A DNA stretch of 64,000 bases from Marinobacter excellens HL-55 (GTDB lineage Bacteria > Pseudomonadota > Gammaproteobacteria > Pseudomonadales > Oleiphilaceae). Every line of letters begins with the position of its first letter. The first letter of the stretch is position 1. The position numbers and the translations under genes were made by a program. Below are positions 45,746 to 56,100 of this stretch, one piece after another. Under the pieces are notes generated by a model. The model worked only from the letters and a program-made list of their open reading frames with translations. It was not told the DNA's origin and ran no database searches. Location: the NCBI GenBank assembly GCA_001314845.1, contig LJZQ01000009.1, positions 52,996 to 116,995 on the forward strand, read 5' to 3'.

Positions 45746-46417
45746 ATGTCTGAACCCCAAGTGGTTGTGATTACCGGTGCCAACCGTGGCATTGGCCTGG
45801 AGCTGGCCCGGCATTGCGCGCGGGAGGGCTGTGAGGTGGTCGGTGTGTGTCGGCAGTCCTCGGACGAACTGGCCGCGGTCGCGGGCCAGGTGATTGACGG
45901 GGTGGATGTCACCACCGATGCGGGTATTGAGAAACTCACGTCGGCGCTTGCGGGCAAGTCCATCGGCCTGCTGATCAACAACGCCGGGCTGTTGCAGGAT
46001 GAAAAGCTGGGCAGCATCGATTTCGATTCCATCCGCACCCAGATGGAAATCAACGCCTACGCACCCCTGCGAGTAACCGAAGCCCTGGTTTCGCAAATCC
46101 GTGAAGGTGGCAAGATCGCCAACATCACCAGCCGTATGGGCTCCATTGCCGATAACGACTCTGGCGGCCGGTACGGCTATCGCGCTTCGAAGGCTGCTCT
46201 TAATGCTTTTGGTAAATCCCTGGCGATGGATTTGAAACCACGGGGTATTGCCGTGGCTCAGTTACATCCCGGCTATGTGCAGACCCGGATGGTGCATTTT
46301 GGTGGTTTGATCACTCCGGAAGAGTCCGCCAAAGGACTGGCTGAGCGCATTGCCGGCCTGAACCTGGAAAACACCGGTTCGTTCTGGCACAGCAACGGCG
46401 ACGAGCTGCCCTGGTGA
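45746..46417 (+). CDS. Short-chain dehydrogenase/reductase (SDR)
   Basis: This 223-residue classical SDR has the cofactor motif VVVITGANRGIGLELARHC, NNAG in LLINNAGLL, the catalytic Ser in ITSRMGSIAD and YGYRASKAALN containing the Tyr/Lys pair. It is a soluble NAD(P)-dependent oxidoreductase with unknown substrate. GGGAGG lies four bases before the ATG. The next gene (MFS) begins at the base right after its stop, and a glycosyltransferase follows, so the three form one operon. Confidence 0.9.
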   Translation: MSEPQVVVITGANRGIGLELARHCAREGCEVVGVCRQSSDELAAVAGQVIDGVDVTTDAGIEKLTSALAGKSIGLLINNAGLLQDEKLGSIDFDSIRTQMEINAYAPLRVTEALVSQIREGGKIANITSRMGSIADNDSGGRYGYRASKAALNAFGKSLAMDLKPRGIAVAQLHPGYVQTRMVHFGGLITPEESAKGLAERIAGLNLENTGSFWHSNGDELPW

Positions 46418-47605
46418 TTGAATGAAGACAACGTGACCGGTTTACTGCGTCAGCATCCGCTGGCGGTTATTGTTCTGGCTCAGCTTTTCGGCACCTCCCT
46501 GTGGTTCAGTATCAATGGGGTGTGGCTGTCGCTGTCTGCAGAACTGGGGTTGTCAGAATCCGACCTGGGGCGGCTAACTCTGTCGGTTCAGGCCGGATTT
46601 ATTGCCGGCACGCTGGTGCTGGCGGTCACCGGGCTGGCAGACCGCTTTGGTGCCAGCCGCATCTTCCTGGTTGCCAGCCTGCTCGGCGCTCTGGCCAATG
46701 CCGGCTTTGTGCTGGTGGCCGGGATGTCCCCGGTGGACAGTCTACTGCGCTTTTCCACCGGGCTGTGTCTGGCAGGCATCTATCCGCTGGGCATGAAACT
46801 GGTTATTGCCTGGACACCCAAACATGCTGGTGCTGCGTTGGCCTGGTTGGTGGGCATGCTGACCCTGGGCACCGCGCTTCCTCACCTTATGCGGGGTGCA
46901 ACCCTGGGGCTGCCCTGGCAATGGCCATTGTTTGCGGCCTCCTGTCTCGCGCTGTTGGGCGGATGGTTGGTGTTCCTGTTGGGAGATGGACCGCACTTGC
47001 CTAAAAGCAGTGGCCGGCTGCCGCTCAGCCGGGGCCTGGCTGCCTTGCGTGTCCCCCGGTTTCGGGCCGTGGCGGGCGGCTACTTTGGGCACATGTGGGA
47101 ACTCTACGCTTTCTGGACTCTCGTGCCGTTGCTGATTGGCCGGGAATTACAGCGCATGGGGCAGGGTGAGGTGCTCGTGCCCTGGCTATCGTTTGCGATC
47201 ATTGGTGTTGGTGCAGTTGGCTGCGTTGGCGGAGGCTGGCTCAGTCGTAGCCTGGGCAGTGAATGGGTGGCCAGGCGGGCGCTGATGGTGTCCGGGGCGC
47301 TTTGTCTGCTGTATCCCTGGTTAAACGGTATGTCGCCATTACTGATGATTGCGTTACTGATGATCTGGGGGATTGCCGTGGTGGCCGATTCGCCACAATT
47401 TTCAGCACTGGCGGCGGCCAGCGCGCCAAAGGAGACCGTAGGGTCGTCCCTGGCGGTGATGAACGCCGTGGGTTTTGGTCTGACCCTGCCGGCCATCTGG
47501 TTGACCAGTAGCCTTTGGAGCAGCTGGGGTGTCTGGGTGGCGGTGTTGCTGTTGCCCGGGCCGGTGTTTGGTTTGTGGTCACTTTCAAGAGAGGGCAAGC
47601 ACTGA
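46418..47605 (+). CDS. MFS transporter
   Basis: This 395-residue protein has about twelve helices and a typical MFS loop after helix 2 (GLADRFGASRIFL). The N-terminal LAQLFGTSLWFSINGVWLSL and central WTPKHAGAALAWLVGMLTLG do not point me to a specific substrate. The frame begins with TTG directly after the SDR stop (46418); a GTG at 46433 is an alternative start and would not change any helix. It is flanked by an SDR and a tRNA-modifying glycosyltransferase-like gene. Confidence 0.85.
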   Translation: MNEDNVTGLLRQHPLAVIVLAQLFGTSLWFSINGVWLSLSAELGLSESDLGRLTLSVQAGFIAGTLVLAVTGLADRFGASRIFLVASLLGALANAGFVLVAGMSPVDSLLRFSTGLCLAGIYPLGMKLVIAWTPKHAGAALAWLVGMLTLGTALPHLMRGATLGLPWQWPLFAASCLALLGGWLVFLLGDGPHLPKSSGRLPLSRGLAALRVPRFRAVAGGYFGHMWELYAFWTLVPLLIGRELQRMGQGEVLVPWLSFAIIGVGAVGCVGGGWLSRSLGSEWVARRALMVSGALCLLYPWLNGMSPLLMIALLMIWGIAVVADSPQFSALAAASAPKETVGSSLAVMNAVGFGLTLPAIWLTSSLWSSWGVWVAVLLLPGPVFGLWSLSREGKH

Positions 47606-47606
47606 G

Positions 47607-48722
47607 ATGACAATCACCGGTAGCCGGCCACGCCTGCTGGTGTTGTCTGCTTACGATGCCCAGAGCCATCAACGTTGGCGGCGCCAGTTGGCGCAGTCGC
47701 TTGAGGGTTATGAGTGGCACAGCCTGAGCCTGCCGCCGCGTTTCTTTCAGTGGCGTATGCGGGGCAATGCGTTGTCCTGGTTGCAGGAACCTTGCCTGAA
47801 ACAGCCCTGGGATCTGATCATCGCAACCTCCATGGTGGATCTGGCCACCCTGAAAGGCCTGCACCCTGGCCTGGCCCAAACCCCCTGCCTGGTGTACATG
47901 CATGAAAATCAGTTCGCCTTCCCGGTGTCGGATGCTCAGCAGGGCAGGGTGGAGCCCATGATGGTAAACCTTTACAGCGCGCTGGCGGCCGATTGCGTGG
48001 TGTTCAACAGTGACTGGAATCGAACCAGTTTTCTGGGTGGCGTGGGCGGGTTTCTGAAGAAAATGCCGGATCAGGTCCCTGTGGATCTGGTCGCCCAGTT
48101 GGCGGACAAATCTCAGGTGATTCCAGTACCGATTGAGGACCGATTGTTTGTGGATCGGCCGGTTCCAGTGAATTGGCCGTGCCCGCACCTGCTCTGGAAC
48201 CACCGGTGGGAGTACGACAAAGCGCCAGAACGGTTACTTAAGCTCCTGCAGGAATTGACGCGCCGTTCGGTGCCCTTTCGCCTGAGTGTGGTGGGTGAGA
48301 GCTTTCGCCGATACCCGAAAGCGTTTGACCAGATCCACCAGCAATTCAGGGATCAGAGCGAACACTGGGGCTTTCTGGAAAGCCGGGATGCCTACGATCA
48401 GCTGTTGCGCCAGGCGGATGTGGTCGTCTCCACGGCGCTGCATGATTTTCAGGGGCTATCGATGTTAGAGGCCATGGCGTCTGGCTGTGTGCCGTTGGCA
48501 CCCGACCGTCTGGCTTACCGTGAATATGTGCCGGACGGGAGTCGTTATAAGAGTGACGAGCAGAATGCCGATGCGGAAGCACAAGCGGCGGCGGACTGCC
48601 TGCAGGTGCTGATGCAGCAACACCCGGTGCCATGCCCACCGGACGCTTGGCGTGCATCGCGGCTGGCCGGGCACTATCAGGCGTTGTTCGATAAGATGAT
48701 CGCCCTAAAGATGCCTTTTTAG
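47607..48722 (+). CDS. tRNA-queuosine alpha-mannosyltransferase-like glycosyltransferase (DUF3524)
   Basis: This 371-residue protein matches the GTDC1/QTMAN group. An N-terminal DUF3524 domain is seen (LLVLSAYDAQSHQRWRRQL; DLIIATSMVDLATLKGL; LVYMHENQFAFPVSDAQQG). A GT-B C-terminal domain follows (LLWNHRWEYDKAPERLLKLL; VVGESFRRYPKAFD; DVVVSTALHDFQGLSMLEAM). The animal enzyme adds mannose to queuosine in tRNA-Asp; the bacterial substrate is not settled, so the name is by family. It starts one base after the MFS stop, at the end of the SDR-MFS operon. After it comes a 261-base AT-richer gap in which I see no gene and no clear promoter. Confidence 0.82.
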   Translation: MTITGSRPRLLVLSAYDAQSHQRWRRQLAQSLEGYEWHSLSLPPRFFQWRMRGNALSWLQEPCLKQPWDLIIATSMVDLATLKGLHPGLAQTPCLVYMHENQFAFPVSDAQQGRVEPMMVNLYSALAADCVVFNSDWNRTSFLGGVGGFLKKMPDQVPVDLVAQLADKSQVIPVPIEDRLFVDRPVPVNWPCPHLLWNHRWEYDKAPERLLKLLQELTRRSVPFRLSVVGESFRRYPKAFDQIHQQFRDQSEHWGFLESRDAYDQLLRQADVVVSTALHDFQGLSMLEAMASGCVPLAPDRLAYREYVPDGSRYKSDEQNADAEAQAAADCLQVLMQQHPVPCPPDAWRASRLAGHYQALFDKMIALKMPF

Positions 48723-48983
48723 AGCTGAGTAAATTCATCAGGGCAGCTTACTTTTTGTACTTTTCTCTGGTAGTATTCGTGCCCTCTTTTGGTCATATTT
48801 GGCCCCCATTAAAAATACTGAAGCGACACCGTGACGATTCTTCCACCCTAGCGTTCAAGCTTTACTCCCTCCCTCTTTTAACTGTTGAGCAAGGTCTCAA
48901 GCCTTTGTTGTATCGCCCCGTGATTGGGTGCCCGGGTTACTTTGTCTCAGCGTTTCATTAGCGAAACTGCGGTCGATCTAACA

Positions 48984-50489
48984 ATGCCCAAAACGGTTAT
49001 GTCTGGCTTTACTCACAATTTTCTTGGCAATGCCCCGGTCTGGTACAAGCAGACCATTCTCCTGTTTTTATTGATTAATCCACTGGTGTTATGGGCCTTT
49101 GGGCCGGTGGCAACAGGCTGGTTGCTGGTCGCAGAGTTTATTTTCACCCTGGCCATGGCGCTGAAGTGCTACCCCTTGCTGCCGGGTGGCTTGCTGGCAA
49201 CCGAGGCATTGCTGATCGGGCTGGCAACACCCGATGCGGTGTATCACGAAGTGCTGGTCAATCTCCCCGTTATCCTGCTGCTGATGTTTATGGTGGCGGG
49301 TATCTACTTTATGAAGCAGCTGCTGCTGGTGGCGTTTACGCAGATTCTGGTGGGAGTGCGCTCCAAATCGGCTCTATCGCTTCTATTTTGCGCGGCGGCG
49401 GCTCTGCTGTCGGCCTTTCTGGATGCCTTGACGGTCACTGCGGTGATCATCAGCGTCGCCGTCGGCTTCTACTCGGTGTACCACAAAGTCGCCTCCGGGC
49501 GCGGTTATCAGCACGCTGACCACAATGCCCAAAGTGATGACCATGTTATTGAGCTGCACCGTGAGGATCTGGTGCAGTTCCGTGCCTTTCTGCGCAGCTT
49601 GTTGATGCATGGTGCCATCGGTACCGCTCTGGGTGGCGTCGCCACGATGGTGGGCGAACCGCAAAATCTGTTGATTGCCAAGGTGGTGGGGTGGGACTTT
49701 GCCGAGTTCTTCGTGCGTATGGCACCGATCAGCATGCCTGTTCTGCTGGCCGGGTTGCTGACGTGCTGGGGTCTGGAGAAGTTACGCTGGTTTGGTTACG
49801 GCGCCCGTTTGCCCAGGCCAGTTCGGCAGGTGCTCGAAGAGTTTGCCGACAACGAACGCAGCAAGCGTACCAAGGCAGATCAGGCGGCGCTGTGGGTTCA
49901 AGCGGCGGCAGCCGTGATCCTGGTGATTGGTCTGGCCTTTCACATCGCGGAAGTCGGATTGATTGGCCTGCTGGTGATTATCCTGATTACCTCATTCAAC
50001 GGGGTGACGGATGAGCACCAGATTGGCAAGGCGTTTCAGGAGTCGCTGCCGTTTACCTCGTTGCTGGTAGTGTTCTTTGCGGTGGTGGCAGTGATTCACC
50101 AACAGCATCTGTTCAAACCTGTGATTGATTTTGTACTGACCCAGCCCGAGGCGAGCCAGCCGGCCCTGTTCTTTATGGCCAACGGCCTGCTGTCGATGAT
50201 CAGTGACAACGTGTTTGTGGCAACGGTTTACATCAGCGAGATCAAGCAATCTCTGGACGCCGGCGCCATCAGCACCGAACATTTCCAGAAGCTGGCCGTG
50301 GCTATCAACACCGGTACCAACCTGCCGAGTGTCGCAACACCGAACGGCCAGGCGGCATTCCTGTTCCTGTTGACGTCTGCCATTGCGCCACTGGTGCGGT
50401 TGTCCTACGGACGCATGGTTGTCATGGCGCTTCCTTACACGCTGGTTATGGGCGGTGTTGGCTTACTGTCGGTTATCCAGTTCCTGTAA
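48984..50489 (+). CDS. nhaB: Na+/H+ antiporter NhaB
   Basis: This protein of about 501 residues has roughly twelve membrane segments and matches NhaB in length and sequence. It starts with [20 protein letters not shown]; the core has [58 protein letters not shown] and [20 protein letters not shown]. NhaB exchanges cytoplasmic Na+ for H+ and supports sodium tolerance, which fits a marine host. The true start is the ATG at 48984 or 48999; the TTG-opened frame at 48924 lacks similarity. Confidence 0.94.
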   Translation: MPKTVMSGFTHNFLGNAPVWYKQTILLFLLINPLVLWAFGPVATGWLLVAEFIFTLAMALKCYPLLPGGLLATEALLIGLATPDAVYHEVLVNLPVILLLMFMVAGIYFMKQLLLVAFTQILVGVRSKSALSLLFCAAAALLSAFLDALTVTAVIISVAVGFYSVYHKVASGRGYQHADHNAQSDDHVIELHREDLVQFRAFLRSLLMHGAIGTALGGVATMVGEPQNLLIAKVVGWDFAEFFVRMAPISMPVLLAGLLTCWGLEKLRWFGYGARLPRPVRQVLEEFADNERSKRTKADQAALWVQAAAAVILVIGLAFHIAEVGLIGLLVIILITSFNGVTDEHQIGKAFQESLPFTSLLVVFFAVVAVIHQQHLFKPVIDFVLTQPEASQPALFFMANGLLSMISDNVFVATVYISEIKQSLDAGAISTEHFQKLAVAINTGTNLPSVATPNGQAAFLFLLTSAIAPLVRLSYGRMVVMALPYTLVMGGVGLLSVIQFL

Positions 50490-50568
50490 AGACCCAATAA
50501 AAAAATGAGGTGGCCTGAGCTGCAGGCGAAATCCAAAAGATGATCCCTTCAATTTTCAACCGGATTAA

Positions 50569-52071
50569 ATGAATATGCTCGGCAGTATACAAACCAACTG
50601 GTTTTCCAACATTCGCGGCGATCTGCTCGCCGGTATCGTGGTGGCCCTGGCGCTGATTCCTGAGGCCATTGCCTTCTCTATCATTGCCGGCGTAGACCCG
50701 AAAGTCGGTCTGTATGCGTCTTTCTGTATCGCAGTGGTGATTGCGTTTGTTGGCGGCCGGCCGGGCATGATCTCGGCGGCGACCGGTGCGATGGCGCTGT
50801 TGATGGTTACCCTGGTCAAAGAGCACGGCCTGGAGTACCTGCTGGCCGCGACCTTGCTGACCGGCGTGCTGCAAATCATTGCCGGTTACCTCAAGCTGGG
50901 TGCGTTGATGCGGTTCGTCTCCCGCTCGGTAGTGACTGGCTTCGTGAATGCACTGGCGATCCTGATCTTTATGGCCCAGATGCCCGAGCTGTTCCATGAC
51001 GCTGCAAGCTGGCACATCTATCCTTTGACTGCTGCGGGTCTCGGCATCATCTACCTGTTCCCGCTGATTCCGGTGGTTGGCCGTATCCTGCCTTCTCCGC
51101 TGATTTGTATCGTGGTACTGACCGGGGTGGCGATGTATCTGAACATAGACGGTGTTCGCACCGTGGGTGACATGGGCCAACTGCCGGATACCCTGCCGAT
51201 TTTTCTGTGGCCGGATGTGCCGCTGAACCTTGAAACCCTGATGATCATTTTGCCCTATTCAACGGCCCTGGCAGTTGTGGGTTTGCTGGAATCGATGATG
51301 ACCGCCACCATCGTGGATGATCTGACCGACACCACCAGCGACCGTCACCGTGAGTGCAAGGGTCAGGGCATTGCCAACATCGGCTCAGGCCTGCTCGGCG
51401 GTATGGCGGGTTGCGCGATGATTGGTCAGTCCATTATCAATATCAAGTCTGGCGGGCGTACTCGGTTGTCCACGTTGACGGCGGGTGTGTTTCTGCTGAT
51501 TTTGGTTTTGGTGCTGGATAAGTGGCTGGTGCAGATCCCCATGGCCGCTCTGGTTGCAGTGATGATTATGGTATCGATCGGTACCTTCAGCTGGGATTCC
51601 ATCAAGAACCTCAAGGAGCACCCCCTTTCGACTAACATCGTGATGGTGGTTGTTGTGGTTGTGGTGGTGTCTACTCACAACCTGGCCTTCGGTGTGCTGG
51701 CGGGCGTGCTGCTGGCGGCGCTGTTCTTCGCCAACAAAGTCGGGCACTACATGCTCGTCAGCGCCAAGTACGATGAAGAAACCGAAACCCGCACCTACAC
51801 CGTGGTAGGTCAGGTGTTCTTCAGCTCGTCCGAGAAGTTTATTGAGTCATTCGATTTCAAAGAAGCGGTTGAGAACGTGGTGATTGACGTCAGCCGCGCT
51901 CACTTCTGGGATATCACAGCGGTTGCTGCACTTGATAAGGTGGTGGTGAAGTTCCGCCGTGAAGGTGCGGAAGTTGAGGTACTTGGTCTTAACGAAGCCA
52001 GTGCCACCATCGTGGATCGGTTTGGTGTTCACGATAAGCCAGACGCCGTAGAACGTTTGATGGCCCACTAA
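50569..52071 (+). CDS. SulP-family anion transporter with STAS domain
   Basis: This 500-residue protein has a transmembrane part at about 10-390 with the SulP signatures [20 protein letters not shown] and [22 protein letters not shown]-terminal STAS domain covers about 400-500 ([20 protein letters not shown]). SulP members carry sulfate, bicarbonate or other anions, often with Na+; the substrate cannot be read here. A tandem universal stress protein gene follows after 13 bases, suggesting a functional link, for example regulation of the transporter. Confidence 0.9.
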   Translation: MNMLGSIQTNWFSNIRGDLLAGIVVALALIPEAIAFSIIAGVDPKVGLYASFCIAVVIAFVGGRPGMISAATGAMALLMVTLVKEHGLEYLLAATLLTGVLQIIAGYLKLGALMRFVSRSVVTGFVNALAILIFMAQMPELFHDAASWHIYPLTAAGLGIIYLFPLIPVVGRILPSPLICIVVLTGVAMYLNIDGVRTVGDMGQLPDTLPIFLWPDVPLNLETLMIILPYSTALAVVGLLESMMTATIVDDLTDTTSDRHRECKGQGIANIGSGLLGGMAGCAMIGQSIINIKSGGRTRLSTLTAGVFLLILVLVLDKWLVQIPMAALVAVMIMVSIGTFSWDSIKNLKEHPLSTNIVMVVVVVVVVSTHNLAFGVLAGVLLAALFFANKVGHYMLVSAKYDEETETRTYTVVGQVFFSSSEKFIESFDFKEAVENVVIDVSRAHFWDITAVAALDKVVVKFRREGAEVEVLGLNEASATIVDRFGVHDKPDAVERLMAH

Positions 52072-52084
52072 CGGAGTAGCAGCG

Positions 52085-52972
52085 ATGACAATTGATAAGC
52101 AAGACATCAAGGCTCAAGGGCCTCTTAATGTTGTGGCCTGCATTGATGCCTCTGAATCAGCGCTGGGCGTTTGCGACTACGCGGCCTGGGCAAGTCAGCG
52201 TATGCAAGTACCTCTGACCTTGCTGCACGCACTTGACGAGGAAAAATACCCGGCCAGGACGGATATGACCGGCAGCATTGGCCTGGGCAGCCGCGAACAG
52301 CTCCAGGAAGATTTGGTCAACCTGGACAGGGAGCGCAGCAAGCTTGCCTTGAAACATGGCCATCATCTGCTGGATGAAGCGGAGAAGCGAGTGCTGGCAT
52401 CGGGCGTGGGAAGTGTGACCAAGCGCCAACGCCACAACAATCTGGCGAATTCTCTGGTGGACCTTGAGCCAGAGTCCCGGCTGTTCGTGTTGGGCCTGCA
52501 GGGCGAGAGCAGCACTGCGGTGGGCCGTCATATTGGCAGCCAGCTGGAGACGGTGATTCGCAGCGTGCACCGCCCGGTGTTGCTGGTACCGGATGAGTTT
52601 TCAGCGCCACGCAGTGCCATGCTGGCGTTTGATGGCAGTTCCACAGCGTTCCGCAGCATTGAACTGCTGGCCGGCACCCCGGTATTCAAAGGTCTGCCGC
52701 TGCACCTGGTGATGGTTGGGGCTGATACCGAAGAACACCGCTCTCAGCTTAAACGCGCGGAAGCAGCGCTGGCACCTCAGGGTATGCAGGTTCAAGTCGC
52801 CATTCGTGACGGTGATGTAGAGCAAACCCTGCACGCCTATCAGGAAGAGCACAACATCGACGTGCTGATCATGGGCGCCTATGGCCATTCCCGTATCCGT
52901 CAGTTCCTGGTGGGTAGCACGACTACCAGGATGCTGGAAACGGCCAAAAAGCCCCTGGTTATCCTGCGCTGA
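52085..52972 (+). CDS. Tandem-domain universal stress protein
   Basis: This 295-residue protein has two Usp domains. The first (about 12-162) begins VVACIDASESALGVCDYAAW and ends near SVHRPVLLVPDE. The second (about 168-295) begins AMLAFDGSSTAFRSIELLAG and ends with the Usp nucleotide-site pattern IMGAYGHSRIRQFLVGSTTT and KPLVIL. The second domain keeps the G-2x-G-9x-G(S/T) ATP-binding motif; the first looks more divergent (GLQGESSTAVGRHIGSQLE). It is co-oriented with the SulP gene 13 bases upstream. Confidence 0.9.
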   Translation: MTIDKQDIKAQGPLNVVACIDASESALGVCDYAAWASQRMQVPLTLLHALDEEKYPARTDMTGSIGLGSREQLQEDLVNLDRERSKLALKHGHHLLDEAEKRVLASGVGSVTKRQRHNNLANSLVDLEPESRLFVLGLQGESSTAVGRHIGSQLETVIRSVHRPVLLVPDEFSAPRSAMLAFDGSSTAFRSIELLAGTPVFKGLPLHLVMVGADTEEHRSQLKRAEAALAPQGMQVQVAIRDGDVEQTLHAYQEEHNIDVLIMGAYGHSRIRQFLVGSTTTRMLETAKKPLVILR

Positions 52973-52983
52973 CAAAGCCGTTT

Positions 52984-53037
52984 GGCAAGGCCATGATTCG
53001 CAGCTGAGCAACTTCAGCTCTGCGCCATGGCCTTGCC
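52984..53037. repeat. Stem-loop between the usp and nifJ genes
   Basis: GGCAAGGCCATG (52984-52995) and CATGGCCTTGCC (53026-53037) are perfect 12-base arms. Inside, CGCAG and CTGCG extend the stem imperfectly. There is no T run, so it is a weak terminator candidate; an RNA-stabilising role is possible. Confidence 0.65.
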
Positions 53038-53052
53038 CTCTTGCCCTCCTGC

Positions 53053-53081
53053 TTGCCGTTGCCCAAACCGCCACCTAGACT
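53053..53081 (+). promoter_or_regulatory. Candidate sigma70 promoter for nifJ
   Basis: TTGCCG, 17 bases and TAGACT lie about 38 bases before the nifJ ATG, which has AAGGAG eight bases upstream. Confidence 0.42.
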
Positions 53082-53118
53082 CAAAACAACCTAAAAGTTG
53101 TGACAAGGAGTCCCGGCA

Positions 53119-56100
53119 ATGGCGTACCAGACCCTCGATGGCAATGAAGCCGTGGCCTCGGTGGCTTACCGCCTGAGTGAAACCATTGCCATCTACCCGA
53201 TCACTCCGGCCTCGGTGATGGGGGAGCACGCCGATGACTGGGCGGCGCTGGGCAGGCCTAACCTCTGGGGCCAGGTGCCGGGCGTGGTGGAAATGCAGTC
53301 GGAAGCCGGCGCGGCCGGCGCCATGCACGGGGCGCTGCAGGCGGGCTCGCTGGTGACCACCTTTACCGCGTCCCAGGGGCTGCTGCTGATGCTGCCCAAC
53401 CTGTACAAGATTGCCGGTGAGCTGACGCCGTTTTGCATGCACGTGGCCGCCCGCAGCCTGGCCACCCATGCCCTGTCGATTTTCTGTGATCACTCCGATG
53501 TGATGAGCGCCCGGGGCACCGGTTTTGCCCTGCTGGCCTCCGGCTCGGTGCAGGAAGCCCAGGATCTGGCCGCCATCGGCCACGCCGTGACCCTGGAGAG
53601 CCGGGTGCCGGTGCTGCACTTCTTCGACGGCTTCCGCACCTCCCATGAAATTGCCAAGATTGTCGCACTGAGTGATGACGAGTTGGCCGCCCTGGTGCCC
53701 CACGAGGGCATAGACGCCCATCGCAACCGGCGCATGACCCCCGATCACCCGGTGCTGCGCGGCACCTCCCAGAACCCGGATGCCTTCTTCCAGTCCCGGG
53801 AAGCCACCAATTCCTTCTATCAGGCGTTTCCGGAACGTCTGGAATCGGTGATGGCGCGTTTTGCCGAGATCACCGGTCGCCAGTATCAGCTGTTTGATTA
53901 CGTTGGCCATCCGCAGGCGGAGCGGGTGGTGATGCTGATGGGCTCCGGTGCCGAATGCGCCCATGAAACCGTCGAATGGCTAATGGCGCAGGGCGAAAAG
54001 GTGGGCGTGCTCAAGGTGCGCCTGTTCCGGCCCTTCGCGACCGACCGTTTTTTGCAGGCACTACCCGACACCGTGAAACATCTGGCGGTGCTGGACCGCA
54101 CCAAGGAACCGGGTGCCCAGGGCGAGCCGTTGCTGCTGGAAGTCAGCGGCGCTTTGATGGAAGCCTGGAGCCGGGGTGATCGGCCAACCCTGCCCCGGGT
54201 GATCGGCGGGCGTTACGGTTTGTCCTCTAGGGAATTCACCCCGGCCATGGTGTGTGCTGTGTTTGCTCAGCTAAACGAGCCGGCTCCGAAAACCCGCTTT
54301 ACGGTCGGGGTTCGCGACGACGTAACGCACCTTTCGCTGGACGTGGACAGCGCCCTCGATATCGAGTCGCCGAAAACCCGCCGGGCGTTGTTCTTTGGTC
54401 TGGGCGCCGACGGCACCGTCAGCAGTAATAAAGCCAGCATTAAAATCCTGGGGGAGGGCACTGAACTGTTTGCCCAGGGCCATTTTGTCTACGACTCCAA
54501 GAAATCCGGCGCCACCACGGTCTCGCACCTGCGCTTCGGGCCGCTACCCATTCGCTCCAGTTACGAGATTCGCCAGGCCCAGTTTGTGGCGGTGCATGCG
54601 CCGCAGTTTCTGGAGCGGTTTGATGTGCTGGAACACGCGGCGCCAGGCGCCATGGTGTTACTGAATGTGCCCTGGGCACCGGACGAGGTGTGGGACCGGT
54701 TGTCGGTTGAAGCCCAGCGGGCACTGGTCGAACGCGAGGCTCACCTGTTCGTGATTGATGCCGCCGAGGTGGCCGAAAAGGCAGGCCTGGAGCGGCGCAT
54801 CAACACGGTGATGCAGGTGTGCTTCTTTGCTCTGGCCGACATATTGCCCCGGGAGCAAGCCATTGCTCATATCAAGGAATCCATCCGTCAGACTTGGGGC
54901 CGGCGCGGGCCGGAAGTGGTGCGCCGCAATGTCGAGGCGGTGGATTCCGCCCTGACCAACCTGCACGAAGTGACGGTGCCAGGCGAGGTGACCGCCACCC
55001 GCCGCCGCCCGCCAACCGTGCCGGAGGATGCGCCGGACTTTGTCCAGAAAGTGACCCGGCTGCTGATGGAAGGCCAGGGCGACAAGTTGCCGGTCAGCGC
55101 CTTTCCGGTCGACGGTACCTGGCCGACCGGCACCAGCCAGTACGAGAAACGCAGCATTGCCCAGGAAATCCCGATCTGGGAATCGGACCTCTGCGTTCAG
55201 TGCAATTTCTGCGCAATGATCTGCCCGCATACGGCGATTGTCAGCAAGGTGTTTGAGCCGGAGGCTGGCAAGGGTGCCCCGGACACCTTCGAGGCGGTGC
55301 CCGAGACCCACACGCCGGAACTGGAGGGGCTGGATTACCGGATCCAGGTGGCTCCGGAAGACTGCACCGGTTGCGGTTTGTGTGTGGAGGTGTGCCCGGC
55401 CAAGGACCGCACCCAGCCCAAGCGCAAAGCCATCAACATGAGGCCGCTGGGAGACCACCGGGAGGCCGAGGCGAGCAACCTGGCGTTCCTGCGCAGTGTT
55501 CCGGATGTGCCCCGGGACCGCATTCCCCGGGACTTCAAGTCACTGCCGCTGTTGATTCCCCTGTTTGAATACTCCGGTGCCTGCGCCGGTTGTGGTGAGA
55601 CGCCCTACATTCGCCTGCTGACCCAGTTGCTCGGCGACCGGCTGTTGCTTGCCAACGCCACCGGCTGTACCTCTATCTACGGCGGCAACTTGCCGACCAC
55701 GCCCTACACCGTGAACGCCGATGGCCGCGGGCCAACCTGGAACAACTCGCTGTTCGAGGATGCGGCAGAGTTGGGCCTGGGCATGCGCATGGGGTTGAAC
55801 AAACTGGTGGGCCGGGCTCGGCAGCTGTTGGAAGATGTCAAAGACCGCATTCCCCCCACGCTATACCGTGACCTGACCAGCCCCTGCGCCACTCTGGACG
55901 AGACCGCCATGACAGCGCGACGCGAGGCGGTAAAACGGCTGCGCGACTGGCTGGCGGATCAGCCAGGCCCGGAATTAGATGAGCTGACCAGTCTGGCCGA
56001 TGAGCTGTGCCCGAAGAGTGTCTGGGTGATTGGCGGCGATGGCTGGGCCTACGACATCGGCTATGGTGGCCTTGACCATGCCCTGGCGTCAGGCCAGAAC

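Noticed and set aside
45631..46053. N-terminal extension of the outer membrane protein frame
   Set aside because: It runs antisense through the SDR gene, and a clear signal peptide begins at 45630.
48723..48983. Possible small gene or mobile remnant in the AT-richer gap before nhaB
   Set aside because: I found no open frame with a ribosome site, no repeat ends and no clear promoter; a small GTTTC/GAAAC inverted repeat near 48952 is too short to call.
54658..55458. Long antisense open frame inside nifJ
   Set aside because: The Fe-S and TPP motifs prove the plus-strand reading; the antisense product is His/Gly/Arg-rich with no domain.
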